Source: JARDZU01 sp963730285 (GTDB lineage: Bacteria; Actinomycetota; Acidimicrobiia; Spongiisociales; ZC4RG35). From it: a DNA stretch of 64,000 bases. The notes under the pieces were generated by a model. The model searched no databases and was not told the origin of the DNA. It saw only the letters and a program-made list of their open reading frames with translations. Below, one piece after another: positions 16,687-25,637 of the stretch. The stretch lies in assembly GCA_963730285.1 (NCBI GenBank), contig CAVSQY010000002.1, positions 124,001-188,000 of the forward strand, given 5' to 3'. The translations under genes were made by a program, and so were the position numbers. Numbering within the stretch: position 1 is the stretch's first letter; each line of letters opens with the position of its first letter.

Positions 16687-19007
16687 ACCAACACCTTCTC
16701 GACATGTGCACTGTCCGGGCCCTTGGTCACCTCGAAACGCACCGGGATTCGGTCTGCGAGCTCGCGGACGTGAGTGACCAGACCGACCATCCGTCCTTGG
16801 TCGGCCAATTCGTCGAGCACCGCCGCGACGAGCTCGAGCGACTCCTGATCGAGAGCGCCGAAACCCTCATCCAGGAAGACTGACTCCAACCGACTGGACG
16901 TCCCGGTGAGCTGGGCCAGTTGGTCTGCCATCGACAGAGCGAGAGCCAGGGCGACGAGGAACGTCTCCCCACCCGACAGAGACCGTGCGCTCCGTATCTG
17001 GTCGGCGTTGCGATGGTCGATCACCTCGAATTGGCTGTGGGAGGCACGGAGCGAGTAGGTCCCCTTGGATAGTTCGGCAAGAAGGCGGTTGGCACCCTCG
17101 ATCAGGATGTCCAAAGCCTCCTCCATCAACCATGCATCGAAGTTGTTGGCTCGAAGATGGGTGCCGAGTGCAGTCGCAACCTGAGCGTGCCTCTGTTCGG
17201 CTTTCAAGAGTTCATCGAGCTCTTCGGCCTCGCGTAGGCTCCTCTCCATCTCGGCAAGTTCGGCTGTCTTCCGCTCGACAGCGAGTGCGAGATCGATATC
17301 AGGGGATCCCGACCGCTCCACCCCCAACCGGTCGAGGGTGTCGTCGATGGCCTCGAGTGTCTCAGCCACCGCTTCGTCGGCTTCCTTTGCTCGAGCTCGA
17401 GCAGGTTCGAGCTCGGCCTGACGTAGATCGACCAACTGGTCACGCCACGAGGCGAACTCGAGCCACGACTGGACCGAGTCGTCACCTGGTAGCGGGGGTT
17501 GCTCGGCGGCAACCGAGTCACGAGCCCGCATGAGCATTTCTGCCAGATCTCGAGACTTCCCGTCCAATTCGCTCAAACGGGCAATCAGGCCCTCCAACTT
17601 CTCTTCGAGCCCGGACTTGGATCCCGCGATCTCGTCTCGCCGGGCGACGAGGCCTTTGACGAGCGCCGCCTCGGCCTCTAACTCGGCCCGGGCCGGAGCG
17701 TCGGTCAAACGAGTCTCTGCCTCGGCGATTCGCTCCTGGATCTGGCGCATCTCCCCCTCTGCCGCCTTGAGACGGTCACGAGCCTGCTCTGCCTCCTCAT
17801 CCCGAGCCTCGACGTCAGACATCAACGAGCCGAGGTCGATGTCCTCTTCGCCGACGGCGGGAGCCAGGTCCACCTGTTGGAGACACACCGGACAAAGACC
17901 ACCCTCTTTCAACTCCGACCTCAACATGTGAGCGACATGCTCGGTCCGGTATCGCTCCATGTCAGAGCGAGCTCGATCTCGCAAGGCGATGGTCGACTCG
18001 ACCACAGCTTGACGGCCGGGAAGATCCAGTGCGTCTCGCTGATCTCGCCGCTGGCCCAGGCGTATCCAGGATTCGAGCCAGGCGTCCAATCGGGCCAAGT
18101 CATGATGTCCCTGTAGCTCCTTCTCCACCTCGGCGAGATCGGTCTTGACTTCGACGAGACGGGACTCCAGCTCTTCGATGCCGCCTGCGACCGCGGCTTT
18201 GTCGACGGCCAACTCGTCAATCGCTTCAGGGATGGCCAATCCTCGCAAGGTTGCGAGTTTCGACTCCAGGCCGCGCATGCCCTGGGCTGTCTCGGACGCC
18301 GTCCGCTCGAGACCCGTCAGCCGATCGAGTAGCGAGCTCATCTCCACGGCCGCACGGGTGAGGTCTGCAAGGACGACGCGAGCCGCTTCCAACTGATCGT
18401 CGGTCGGCATGTCGAGCTTGGCCAGGCTCTCCTCGAATGTCTCGATCTTGGCTCGGGAGGCGGCGGCCCGCTCGTTCGCGAGAACCTTGATCTTCTCGAA
18501 GAGCTCGAGATCGAGCAAGGCGCGTAAGAGGGCCTGCCGGTCGCTCGGCCGGTCGGTTAGGAAGTCGGCAAAAGCACCCTGGGGTAACACGACTGCCTTT
18601 GTGAAGTGGTCGTAGCTCAGACCGAGAAGGTCGGTGACGGCTGCGGAAACCTCGTCGGCCCCCGAGGCCAAGACCTCCTCGCCCTGTTGCAGCCGGGCCT
18701 CGGGGGTGGTGGCCCCGGTTTTGGTGCGCTGAACGAGACGAACTGCGGTGTAGCTCTTTTCTTCGATGCTGAATTGGAACGACACCTTCGCCTGATCGGC
18801 CAGCGCCGAGATCACCGGCGCCACGGTACGTCGATCGTCCAGGCGCGGAATGGTCCCGAAGAGGGCGAAGGCCATTCCATCGATGACGCTCGACTTGCCG
18901 GCACCAGTGGGGCCGGAGAGGACGAAGAGGTCGGAGTCGGCGAAGTCGATCTCGGTGCGCTCGCGGTAGGCGAGAAAGCCCTCCAGGACGAGGAGTTGGG
19001 GCCTCAC
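16683..19007 (-). CDS. sbcC: SbcC/Rad50-type SMC ATPase
   Basis: A 774-residue exonuclease subunit, partner of SbcD. The N-terminal half ATPase carries GPTGAGKSS (Walker A, residues 32-40) and the Q-loop VVLPQGAFADFL; two long coiled-coil arms (about 180-350 and 390-590) flank a zinc hook CPVC near residue 372. The C-terminal half carries SLSGGETFLVALALALSMADQL (signature) and ESVFLDEGFGALD (Walker B). SbcCD/Mre11-Rad50 opens blocked and hairpin DNA ends and starts break resection. At 774 residues it is shorter than E. coli SbcC (about 1050) and closer to archaeal Rad50. Start GTG at 19007 overlaps the sbcD stop (GTGA). Confidence 0.95.
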   Translation of the reverse strand: MRPQLLVLEGFLAYRERTEIDFADSDLFVLSGPTGAGKSSVIDGMAFALFGTIPRLDDRRTVAPVISALADQAKVSFQFSIEEKSYTAVRLVQRTKTGATTPEARLQQGEEVLASGADEVSAAVTDLLGLSYDHFTKAVVLPQGAFADFLTDRPSDRQALLRALLDLELFEKIKVLANERAAASRAKIETFEESLAKLDMPTDDQLEAARVVLADLTRAAVEMSSLLDRLTGLERTASETAQGMRGLESKLATLRGLAIPEAIDELAVDKAAVAGGIEELESRLVEVKTDLAEVEKELQGHHDLARLDAWLESWIRLGQRRDQRDALDLPGRQAVVESTIALRDRARSDMERYRTEHVAHMLRSELKEGGLCPVCLQQVDLAPAVGEEDIDLGSLMSDVEARDEEAEQARDRLKAAEGEMRQIQERIAEAETRLTDAPARAELEAEAALVKGLVARRDEIAGSKSGLEEKLEGLIARLSELDGKSRDLAEMLMRARDSVAAEQPPLPGDDSVQSWLEFASWRDQLVDLRQAELEPARARAKEADEAVAETLEAIDDTLDRLGVERSGSPDIDLALAVERKTAELAEMERSLREAEELDELLKAEQRHAQVATALGTHLRANNFDAWLMEEALDILIEGANRLLAELSKGTYSLRASHSQFEVIDHRNADQIRSARSLSGGETFLVALALALSMADQLAQLTGTSSRLESVFLDEGFGALDQESLELVAAVLDELADQGRMVGLVTHVRELADRIPVRFEVTKGPDSAHVEKVLV

Positions 19008-20131
19008 GCCGACACTTCCTGCTCCAATTGGCGAAACAGCTCGACGACTGCGGGGTCGTCTACCTGCTTGGAGCTCAGATAGGACTGGAACAGCTCCACC
19101 GGCATCTGCCCGTCGCCTGAGAGGCGCCTGGGCCGTTGCTCATCCGGTGACGAGGCGATCACGACGTCCACCGCACCGGGGATGGCCGCGCGCACCTCTT
19201 CGTTGAGACCTGATCTCGCCTTTTCCTCCAAGATCACCTTGACATATGCGCCTTCCACCTGGTCAGACTTGGACAGGACCTGAGACAGCGTCCCGATGAG
19301 CTGAACCAGTCGAATGCCCGAAACCAGTGGGACGGGCTCGACTCTGGCCGGCTTCCCCGGTTCGGCTTCGACGACGAGGACACCCTTGGCGTCCTCGGTC
19401 TCCCCGAAGTCCATCTGCAATGGCGAGCCGCTGTACCAAACCGGGGCCGAGGCCGCTACCCGTTGCTGACGGTGGAGATGGCCCAAGCCCACATAGGACA
19501 AAGAACCGGGAAAGACTTGTGGGGGCACCGCATAACCGAATATGTGTGATTGTCGCTCCCCACCACCTGTCTCTGCCCCATAGACGGTCAGGTGACCGGT
19601 CAGCACGTTGACGGCATCGATGCTCATGTCCTCGGTCAAGGTCTGGATGATCCTCCGCATCCGCTCCTCGTAGCCCTGGGCGTGCTGATCGGGGTCGAGG
19701 TTCATGATCTCCTCCGCCTTCACGATTCCCCTCTGGGACACAAATGGGAGAAGGCCAACGGTGACTCCTAGCGAATCCAACCTGACTACACCACCCTCGC
19801 CGGGATGTGTCGGCCGCGCCACCACGGTCACATGGCCCAGGTCGAGAAGCGGGCGAATCGCCTCGAGACGGGCGGGATGGTCGTGGTTTCCGGCTACGAC
19901 CATGACCGGGCCTACCTCTGCGAGGTCGAGCAGGGAGTCGTAGACGATCGACTCGTCCTCGGCCGAAGGCGAAGAGCTGTCGAAGAGATCGCCGGCCACC
20001 AAAGTTAGATCGACGTCCCGGGCACGGGCTATCCCCGCTATCTCGCTGAGAACGGCACGGTGCTCGTCCGCCCTCGATCTGCCTCTTATCTTCCGGCCGA
20101 CATGCCAGTCGGAGGTGTGAAGCAACCTCAT
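19004..20131 (-). CDS. sbcD: SbcD/Mre11-type nuclease
   Basis: A 375-residue metallophosphoesterase nuclease. All phosphoesterase motifs are visible in order: SDWHVG (residues 7-12), VAGDLFD (about 46-52), VVAGNHDH, VLTGHL and GLGHLHRQQ. The metal ligands Asp8, His10, the GDxxD and GNHD residues are intact, so it should be active. It forms the Mre11-like half of the SbcCD complex. The C-terminal part (about 270-375) would be the capping and SbcC-binding region. It follows herA after 65 bases and overlaps sbcC by four, which supports one operon. Confidence 0.95.
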   Translation of the reverse strand: MRLLHTSDWHVGRKIRGRSRADEHRAVLSEIAGIARARDVDLTLVAGDLFDSSSPSAEDESIVYDSLLDLAEVGPVMVVAGNHDHPARLEAIRPLLDLGHVTVVARPTHPGEGGVVRLDSLGVTVGLLPFVSQRGIVKAEEIMNLDPDQHAQGYEERMRRIIQTLTEDMSIDAVNVLTGHLTVYGAETGGGERQSHIFGYAVPPQVFPGSLSYVGLGHLHRQQRVAASAPVWYSGSPLQMDFGETEDAKGVLVVEAEPGKPARVEPVPLVSGIRLVQLIGTLSQVLSKSDQVEGAYVKVILEEKARSGLNEEVRAAIPGAVDVVIASSPDEQRPRRLSGDGQMPVELFQSYLSSKQVDDPAVVELFRQLEQEVSA

Positions 20132-20196
20132 GTCTCTGCCCAGGGCTCCATAGCTTCGATCGTAGGAAGGCCAAGTGACAGATTCGGGGAGCCTGG

Positions 20197-21888
20197 TCAG
20201 AGACCTTCGAACAGATCCTCCGGCTGATCACTGGGCGACGGGACCGCCGTCGCCTCGGAAGCACGCGTGGCCCAGGCCGGGAAGGGGAACTGGAGAACGA
20301 GCGGAATCGGGATCTCGGGCTGGGCGAAGAGCATGGTCCCGGGTTTGAGGATGGTCGCCCTGGCCCGTTGGGCAGCAGGTAGGAACCCATATTCCTCACG
20401 TGAGGCCTCCGCAGAGTCCAGTCTGCCCACCACCCGGAGTGACGAGTTGGCGATGATGCGACGCTCGACCTCGGAGGCGGTCTGTTGTGCGCCGATCAGG
20501 ATGACACCGAGGGAGCGGCCGCGCTCGGCCACATCCAGCAACACCTCTTTGATCGGGCTGGCCCCCTCCCTCGGGGCGTACTTGTTCAACTCGTCGAGCA
20601 CCAGGAAGAGCAACTCGTCGGATTGACCGGCGCTCTCTTTGTCCTCAAATGCCTTCCTCACCGTGACCCCGACGACGAACCGCTTCGCCCGGTCATTGAG
20701 GTTGTGCAGGTCGACCACCGTGACCTGCTGGCTCTGCAGCTCGATCCTGTGACGCTCCGGGTTGGGTATGTCACCCCTGATGAGACGCTCGACGTGGCGC
20801 ACGGCTCCCTGCAGCCTCCTGATGAAGGCATTGACCGTGCCTTGTCCGATGTGGGGACCGGCCCAGTCGTATCGTGACTCATCGTCCTGAACCTTTCGGG
20901 TGATCACGTCAACCAGATCACGAAAGGTCCTGGTCGTCTCACCTTCGATTCGAACTGCTCCCCCGTCGGCCTCCTCGGCATGTCTCAATTGAGCCATGAC
21001 GTTGTAGACCACCATCGTGTATTGGGCGCGCTCGTCTTCGGCGTCGGCAAAGAGAAAGACCATCAGATCTTCACGGCAGAACTCGGCCAGGGTCCAGAAG
21101 AACGATGTGATGTCGGCTCGCGAATTGACGTCTGCCACGCCGCGATCGGACCCCGGCCGAGGCGGGGCATACATGGCAACAGAAGAGAAGGGCTGGGCAG
21201 GGAGCCCGAGCTCTCGATACAAGCGAATCGAATCGTCGTCGAGGAGGTTGTTCGATCGATCGATGTGGAGAAGATCCTCCCCCTTGACGTTGAAGATCAG
21301 GGCCTTCGTGTTCACCGCGGCCGACCCGAGCACCTGCGAGGTGAAGAGGGAATGGAGCAGGAAGGTGGCGTAGCTGGTCTTGGTGGCGACGCCCGAGACC
21401 CCAGAGATATTCACATGTGCACCCCGTTGGCCGTTTAGGAACTCGAAGTTCGCATAGAGCGGCTCCCCGTTTCTCGACGCCCCGATGGGGAATCTCCGTT
21501 CCATGCGATCGAAGAAGAGCGCCTGATCTCTCTCGTCACCCCGCGCCCTCCGCACCGCCTGGCCGGGGCGCGGAGGCACGAAGATCTCCGGCTCGACCCG
21601 CGTCGCGGTCACCTGGGCAGCCTCGACAACCTCGGCAGGCAGGACCCCGTCCTCGATCAAGAAGACGTCGGAGTCGAATCGGGCGCCCTCGTGGCGGGCC
21701 CTCACCTGGCTGACCGCACCAAAAATCCGGACTAGCTCACCGGTGGGCAACACCCGCTCCAAAGCCACGACGTCGTCGAGCTCCAGGTACTCGCCCTCGG
21801 CCACTCCCACCCAGAACTCGAGCGGGGTGGCATCCATGGTGCCGAGGACCCTTCCGACCATCTCCTCCATCTCGTCGAGCGTAGACAC
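20197..21888 (-). CDS. herA: HerA-family DNA translocase ATPase
   Basis: A 563-residue hexameric ATPase of the HerA/FtsK superfamily. It has a HAS-barrel-like N-terminal domain (about 1-105), then Walker A SGVSGVATKTS (about 162-172), Walker B LLFLVLDELNKYAP, and the downstream VILIGAQQTASEVERRIIANSSLRVVGRLDSAEA typical of HerA. HerA pairs with NurA and stimulates Mre11-Rad50 in archaea. Start GTG at 21888 is chosen because the frame upstream (to 21993) overlaps the divergent mgs gene; an ATG at 21870 is also possible. It heads the operon that ends with nurA. Confidence 0.88.
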   Translation of the reverse strand: MSTLDEMEEMVGRVLGTMDATPLEFWVGVAEGEYLELDDVVALERVLPTGELVRIFGAVSQVRARHEGARFDSDVFLIEDGVLPAEVVEAAQVTATRVEPEIFVPPRPGQAVRRARGDERDQALFFDRMERRFPIGASRNGEPLYANFEFLNGQRGAHVNISGVSGVATKTSYATFLLHSLFTSQVLGSAAVNTKALIFNVKGEDLLHIDRSNNLLDDDSIRLYRELGLPAQPFSSVAMYAPPRPGSDRGVADVNSRADITSFFWTLAEFCREDLMVFLFADAEDERAQYTMVVYNVMAQLRHAEEADGGAVRIEGETTRTFRDLVDVITRKVQDDESRYDWAGPHIGQGTVNAFIRRLQGAVRHVERLIRGDIPNPERHRIELQSQQVTVVDLHNLNDRAKRFVVGVTVRKAFEDKESAGQSDELLFLVLDELNKYAPREGASPIKEVLLDVAERGRSLGVILIGAQQTASEVERRIIANSSLRVVGRLDSAEASREEYGFLPAAQRARATILKPGTMLFAQPEIPIPLVLQFPFPAWATRASEATAVPSPSDQPEDLFEGL

Positions 21889-21928
21889 AGGCCCCGACAG
21901 GTTTGGTGGTTCTAGGCTCCTCCACCGG

Positions 21929-23065
21929 TTGAGTCTGGTCGTATTTCCGTTCAAGAACGAAGATCCGGCGCTGGTGGCCGCCAACCTGGCCACGGCGGCC
22001 GGAAACGCCCGAGTGGACGAGGTGTGGGCGATCGCGGCCGACCCCGAGCAGTCTCACCCGGTACGAGACCTGGCCGCAGATATCTCCAGCCATCATTCCA
22101 AGCCGGTCTCGGTGATCCTCCAAGAGAGGATCGGCGCCTTTCGCCCCGGCAAGGGCGACGGCCTGAACACGGCCATTCGGTTGGCAGCGGAGCAGGGCCG
22201 GGAGCGTGTCCACTTCTACGACGCCGACATCACCAACTTCGACGACTCGTGGATCGAGGGGGCGGAGAGCGCCATGTCCCGCGGATTTGGAGTGGTCAGG
22301 CATCGATTTCCCCGAGCCGCGACCGACGCCATGATCACCTGGATGATCACCCGACCCTCGCTGGCTCTCCTCTTCCCAGGGACTTTCCTCCCTCGCATCA
22401 ACCAACCGCTCGGAGGCGAGCTTCTGTTGAGCCGTCCTGCCTTGGAGAGCCTGGCGGAGAGCTCATTGGTCGGCCGGCGTTCCGATTGGGGCATCGACAC
22501 GGTCATCACGTTCACCACCGCAGTGCTTGGCCTGGGGCTGTATGAGCACGCTGTGCCCGCCGGGAAGCGCCACTCGCTGTACGGTTCGCTCGCGGAGCTT
22601 CGTGACATGGCATTGGAATGCCTCGATGCGGCGGCGAGCTTGCGAGGGCGCCCACCGCCACCGCCTGGCTCGCTCCACCACTCGGATCCATCAGGTCCGG
22701 TCCCCGAAGACCTGAAACAGTTGGTCGCGTATGACGTCGACGCGAGCCAAACGCTTCTCAGCGATCCCTGGTCCAGGGAGGAGGCACAACTTGCCGAGCG
22801 GATACCGGGGCTCACCGGGATGGGGCCCGACCAGGCGTTGGGGAGCTATCTCACCCACCTCATGGACGCAGACGTTTGGCGTGGCGTGGTGGAAGTGCTG
22901 CTCGCCGAGTTCGATTTGGAGAATCAGGCGTGGCGATCATTGGCCTTTCGGCTTTGGCTGATTCGGGTCCTGGCCTACACGAGCACCCATGCCACCCTCG
23001 GCTACGACCACGCCCTCGCCTACCTGGAGCAAACCATCCTCGATTACGAGGTTCACGACGGCTGA
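21929..23065 (+). CDS. mgs: Mannosylglycerate synthase (GT78 family)
   Basis: Single-step glycosyltransferase that joins mannose from GDP-mannose to D-glycerate, making the compatible solute mannosylglycerate. The protein (378 aa) follows the Rhodothermus marinus enzyme as I remember it almost block by block: SLVVFPFKNEDPALV, LQERIGAFRPGKGDGLNTA, HFYDADITNFDDSWI with the DxD motif at 98-100, RAATDAMITWMITRP, QPLGGELLLSR, RRSDWGIDT, and ALGYD-like GYDHALAYL near the end. The start is TTG at 21929, where the reference begins with its Met; no ATG or GTG fits. It is divergent from herA with only about 40 bases between. The GDP-mannose supplier is at 2719-3753. Confidence 0.88.
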   Translation: MSLVVFPFKNEDPALVAANLATAAGNARVDEVWAIAADPEQSHPVRDLAADISSHHSKPVSVILQERIGAFRPGKGDGLNTAIRLAAEQGRERVHFYDADITNFDDSWIEGAESAMSRGFGVVRHRFPRAATDAMITWMITRPSLALLFPGTFLPRINQPLGGELLLSRPALESLAESSLVGRRSDWGIDTVITFTTAVLGLGLYEHAVPAGKRHSLYGSLAELRDMALECLDAAASLRGRPPPPPGSLHHSDPSGPVPEDLKQLVAYDVDASQTLLSDPWSREEAQLAERIPGLTGMGPDQALGSYLTHLMDADVWRGVVEVLLAEFDLENQAWRSLAFRLWLIRVLAYTSTHATLGYDHALAYLEQTILDYEVHDG

Positions 23066-23896
23066 TCAGCCGAGGGCGATCGTGGCCAAGGCCAACATGG
23101 TCAGCACAATGCCGATGCCCTGGGTACGCAACAAGCTCTCCCCGTTCACCAGCCGAGCCATCATCACCGTGACGGCCGGATAGAACGACGCCGCCACCGC
23201 CGCCAGTGCTAGAGAGCCGGCCCTGATGGCGAGCAGGATGGCCACGTTGCCGGAAACATCGAGTACCGCGTTGGCACCAACGATCCGCTTGGGTACGGCG
23301 GAGAAACGGCTGACTCGCCACATGCCCAGTGCGGCAAGGATCAACACGACCAACACCGTCGCCCCACGCACCGTGATCAAGGGCATCAGGCCGGACCCAT
23401 CGGAGGTGTTTCGGATCAGGGCGGTGAATCCCCCGAAGCCCAATCCGGCGCCCACCCCGTACAGCGACCCACCGAATGGCGTCGTGCCTTTCTCGGGGGC
23501 CCAGGCGCAAAGGACGATGGCAGGGATGGCGACCGCCACGCCCACCCAGGCCAACCGGGACGGCCGCTCACCGTCGACAACGGCGATGAAGACGGGGAGG
23601 ATCGTCCCGACGACCGCGGACACCGGTGCGACCGCGGCCGCCCTCGCCGAACCCAAACCGGCGAAGAGGAGCACGAGCCCGATGGCCCCCGATGCGCCGG
23701 CGAGGCCACCCCACAAGAGGTCGGAAGACGATGCCTCGCCACCTAGGACGAGGGCGAACCCGACTATGAGCGGGAAGCTGAGCAGTCCCGACCACAGCAC
23801 GATCGATGCGGCGGGCGCGCGTTTGGCCCCTTCGCCGCCCAGGAAGTCGGCCACGCCATATAGGAGGGAGCTGAGCCCTCCGAGGATGACCTCCAC
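23066..23896 (-). CDS. EamA-type membrane transporter
   Basis: A 276-residue protein with about ten membrane helices and the EamA two-repeat pattern (VILGGLSSLLYGVADFLGGEGAKRAP; AVVGTILPVFIAVVDGERPSRLAWVGVAVAIPAIVLC; AASFYPAVTVMMARLVNGESLLRTQGIGIVLTMLALATIALG). It probably exports a small metabolite. The start is GTG at 23896, three bases before the HIT gene's stop, so it is probably co-transcribed with HIT. It is convergent with mgs, the stops being adjacent. Substrate unknown. Confidence 0.85.
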   Translation of the reverse strand: MEVILGGLSSLLYGVADFLGGEGAKRAPAASIVLWSGLLSFPLIVGFALVLGGEASSSDLLWGGLAGASGAIGLVLLFAGLGSARAAAVAPVSAVVGTILPVFIAVVDGERPSRLAWVGVAVAIPAIVLCAWAPEKGTTPFGGSLYGVGAGLGFGGFTALIRNTSDGSGLMPLITVRGATVLVVLILAALGMWRVSRFSAVPKRIVGANAVLDVSGNVAILLAIRAGSLALAAVAASFYPAVTVMMARLVNGESLLRTQGIGIVLTMLALATIALG

Positions 23897-24319
23897 CTAG
23901 TCGGAAACCTGTTCCGCGCCGTTGGATCGGAGGACATACCGGATCGAGGCAGCCGTCTCCTCGAGGTCGCCGGGGTCAGCCGAGGCCGCCGCATTCGAGA
24001 AGTCGAGATCGGCAGGGCCATCGGCCGGCAGGACATGAACGTGCAGATGCGGGATCTCGAATCCAGCCACGATGAGACCTATCCGATCGGGTCGGAATAC
24101 TTGCTTCTGCGCGCTCCCGATGGTCCGTGCCACTGACATCAGGTGCATCAGGAGATCGGGCGGGCAGTCGAGCCAGTGGTCGATCTCGGCCCGAGGGACA
24201 ACGAGCACATGACCGATTCTGATCGGGTTGATCGACATGAATGCAACACAGTCGGGATCCCGCCAGACAAACGTCCCGGGTATCTCCCCTTCGATGATCC
24301 GGGTGAACAAGGTAGCCAT
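23897..24319 (-). CDS. HIT-family nucleotide hydrolase
   Basis: A 140-residue histidine-triad protein. HLHVHVLP is the catalytic HxHxH motif, and the N-terminus MATLFTRIIEGEIPGTFVWRD with INPIRIGHVLVVPRAEIDHW is typical of the HINT/Ap4A-hydrolase-like branch. Such enzymes hydrolyse nucleoside phosphoramidates or dinucleotide polyphosphates. The start at 24319 matches the family N-terminus; the longer frame to 24409 overlaps the upstream gene. Confidence 0.92.
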   Translation of the reverse strand: MATLFTRIIEGEIPGTFVWRDPDCVAFMSINPIRIGHVLVVPRAEIDHWLDCPPDLLMHLMSVARTIGSAQKQVFRPDRIGLIVAGFEIPHLHVHVLPADGPADLDFSNAAASADPGDLEETAASIRYVLRSNGAEQVSD

Positions 24320-24344
24320 GACCGTCGAGCCTATCCCCCGATCC

Positions 24345-25541
24345 TCAACCGGCCGAGACAACCTCGTAGAGGCCGTCTGTCGTGGTGACGTACATCTCCC
24401 CCTCACCATCGATCCCGAATCCGGTCACACTGCCGATCAAACCCACCTGCCCGGTCCAGTCGACAGGGTCGACGCCCTGCCCCGGGCCTTCGTAGAAACT
24501 CCTCAGATATCCACCGCAGTAGTCGGAGTAGAAGTATTGACCACTCAACTGTGGGATCTGAGATCCTCGATAGACGATTCCCCCTGTGATCGAGCAGGTG
24601 CCGGCGTCTCCATGTTCGATCTCGATCACGGGCTCGACCAGGCCGGTCTTGTCACATCCGGACGGCTGCCGATAGCAGTGATTGCCCTCAGTGATCGGCC
24701 AACCGAAATTGAGGCCCGGCCCCAGCGGGACCACAGAAACCTCCTCGTAGCTGCCCTGACCAACGTCCGCCACGAAGAGCATGCCCTCGTCGATCCAGAA
24801 CCTCCACGGGTTGCGGAGCCCCTTGGCATATCGCATCGGGTCGGAGCCACCCTCCGGGTCGAGGGCGACAAGACCCCCCAAGAACGTCTCATCCGACTGC
24901 CCGCTGCCAAAGCGGTCACCTGCCCCGCCGCCGTCGCCGAGCCCGAGTAGGAGGCGGCCGTCGGGCATGAACGAGATCATGCCCCCGTTGTGGTTGGCGG
25001 CCGGCTGCCGCGCCTGGAAGAGGACCCTCTCGCTGGCTGGATCCGCAGTGACGGGATCGGTCATCTCGAACTCGGAGACCACGGTGTTGCCGCTGTTGTC
25101 GGAGTAGTGCAGATATAAGAGGCCCTCGTCCGTCGGATGGAGGGCGATGGACAGCAGGCCCTGTTCCCCGCTGTCCCTGATCTCGCTCGAGAGGTCCAAC
25201 ACCGGCTCCTCGGACACGATCTCCCCATCGAACGCCCAGACACGGCCGTCTTTGGTTATCAGATAGGAAAGATCGGCCCCCGGTCGCGCTGTCATCTGGA
25301 CCGGGAACGGTGGACCACCGAGCTCCCGATAGGCAAGAACCGTCTGGTCCAAGGCGATGGTGGTGGAGGTGGTCGTGGGGCCGGCGTTGGTGCTTTCGGT
25401 CGCTGACGTGGAGCTGGTCGAGGTCGTGGACGGTTTGGTGGTGGAGGTCCCCGCCACGGTCGAGGGAACGGTGGTTCTCGCCGTCGAGCCGGTGCAGGCG
25501 GCGAGCACCACGGCGGCGGCGAGGAAGATGAAGCGACGCAT
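24345..25541 (-). CDS. PQQ-dependent aldose sugar dehydrogenase-like lipoprotein (copy 1)
   Basis: A 398-residue exported protein of the soluble glucose dehydrogenase (YliI/Asd) family. It opens MRRFIFLAAAVVLAAC, a lipoprotein signal, then a Ser/Thr-rich linker (about 20-65) that probably tethers the domain to the surface. The six-bladed propeller shows GEQGLLSIALHP, HNGGMISFMPDGRLLLGLGDGG (with the family's catalytic-type His), GLRNPWRFWID and NFGWPITEG. Known members oxidise sugars with PQQ and calcium; substrate and PQQ use are not certain. A paralogue lies at 41829-43055. Confidence 0.85.
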   Translation of the reverse strand: MRRFIFLAAAVVLAACTGSTARTTVPSTVAGTSTTKPSTTSTSSTSATESTNAGPTTTSTTIALDQTVLAYRELGGPPFPVQMTARPGADLSYLITKDGRVWAFDGEIVSEEPVLDLSSEIRDSGEQGLLSIALHPTDEGLLYLHYSDNSGNTVVSEFEMTDPVTADPASERVLFQARQPAANHNGGMISFMPDGRLLLGLGDGGGAGDRFGSGQSDETFLGGLVALDPEGGSDPMRYAKGLRNPWRFWIDEGMLFVADVGQGSYEEVSVVPLGPGLNFGWPITEGNHCYRQPSGCDKTGLVEPVIEIEHGDAGTCSITGGIVYRGSQIPQLSGQYFYSDYCGGYLRSFYEGPGQGVDPVDWTGQVGLIGSVTGFGIDGEGEMYVTTTDGLYEVVSAG

Positions 25542-25637
25542 AGGACTCCACGATATGTCTGGTGGCCCGTCCCGCAAATACTGGCCGCCTCTCTCGCTCG
25601 CCCGGTTCGGGAGACGGACCACTAGGTTCGCCCAATC

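Noticed and set aside
15781..21888. HerA-NurA as an antiviral defence island
   Set aside because: HerA-based defence systems pair with SIR2 or DUF4297-type effectors; here the partners are SbcCD and NurA and there are no defence or mobile genes nearby, so repair is the better reading.
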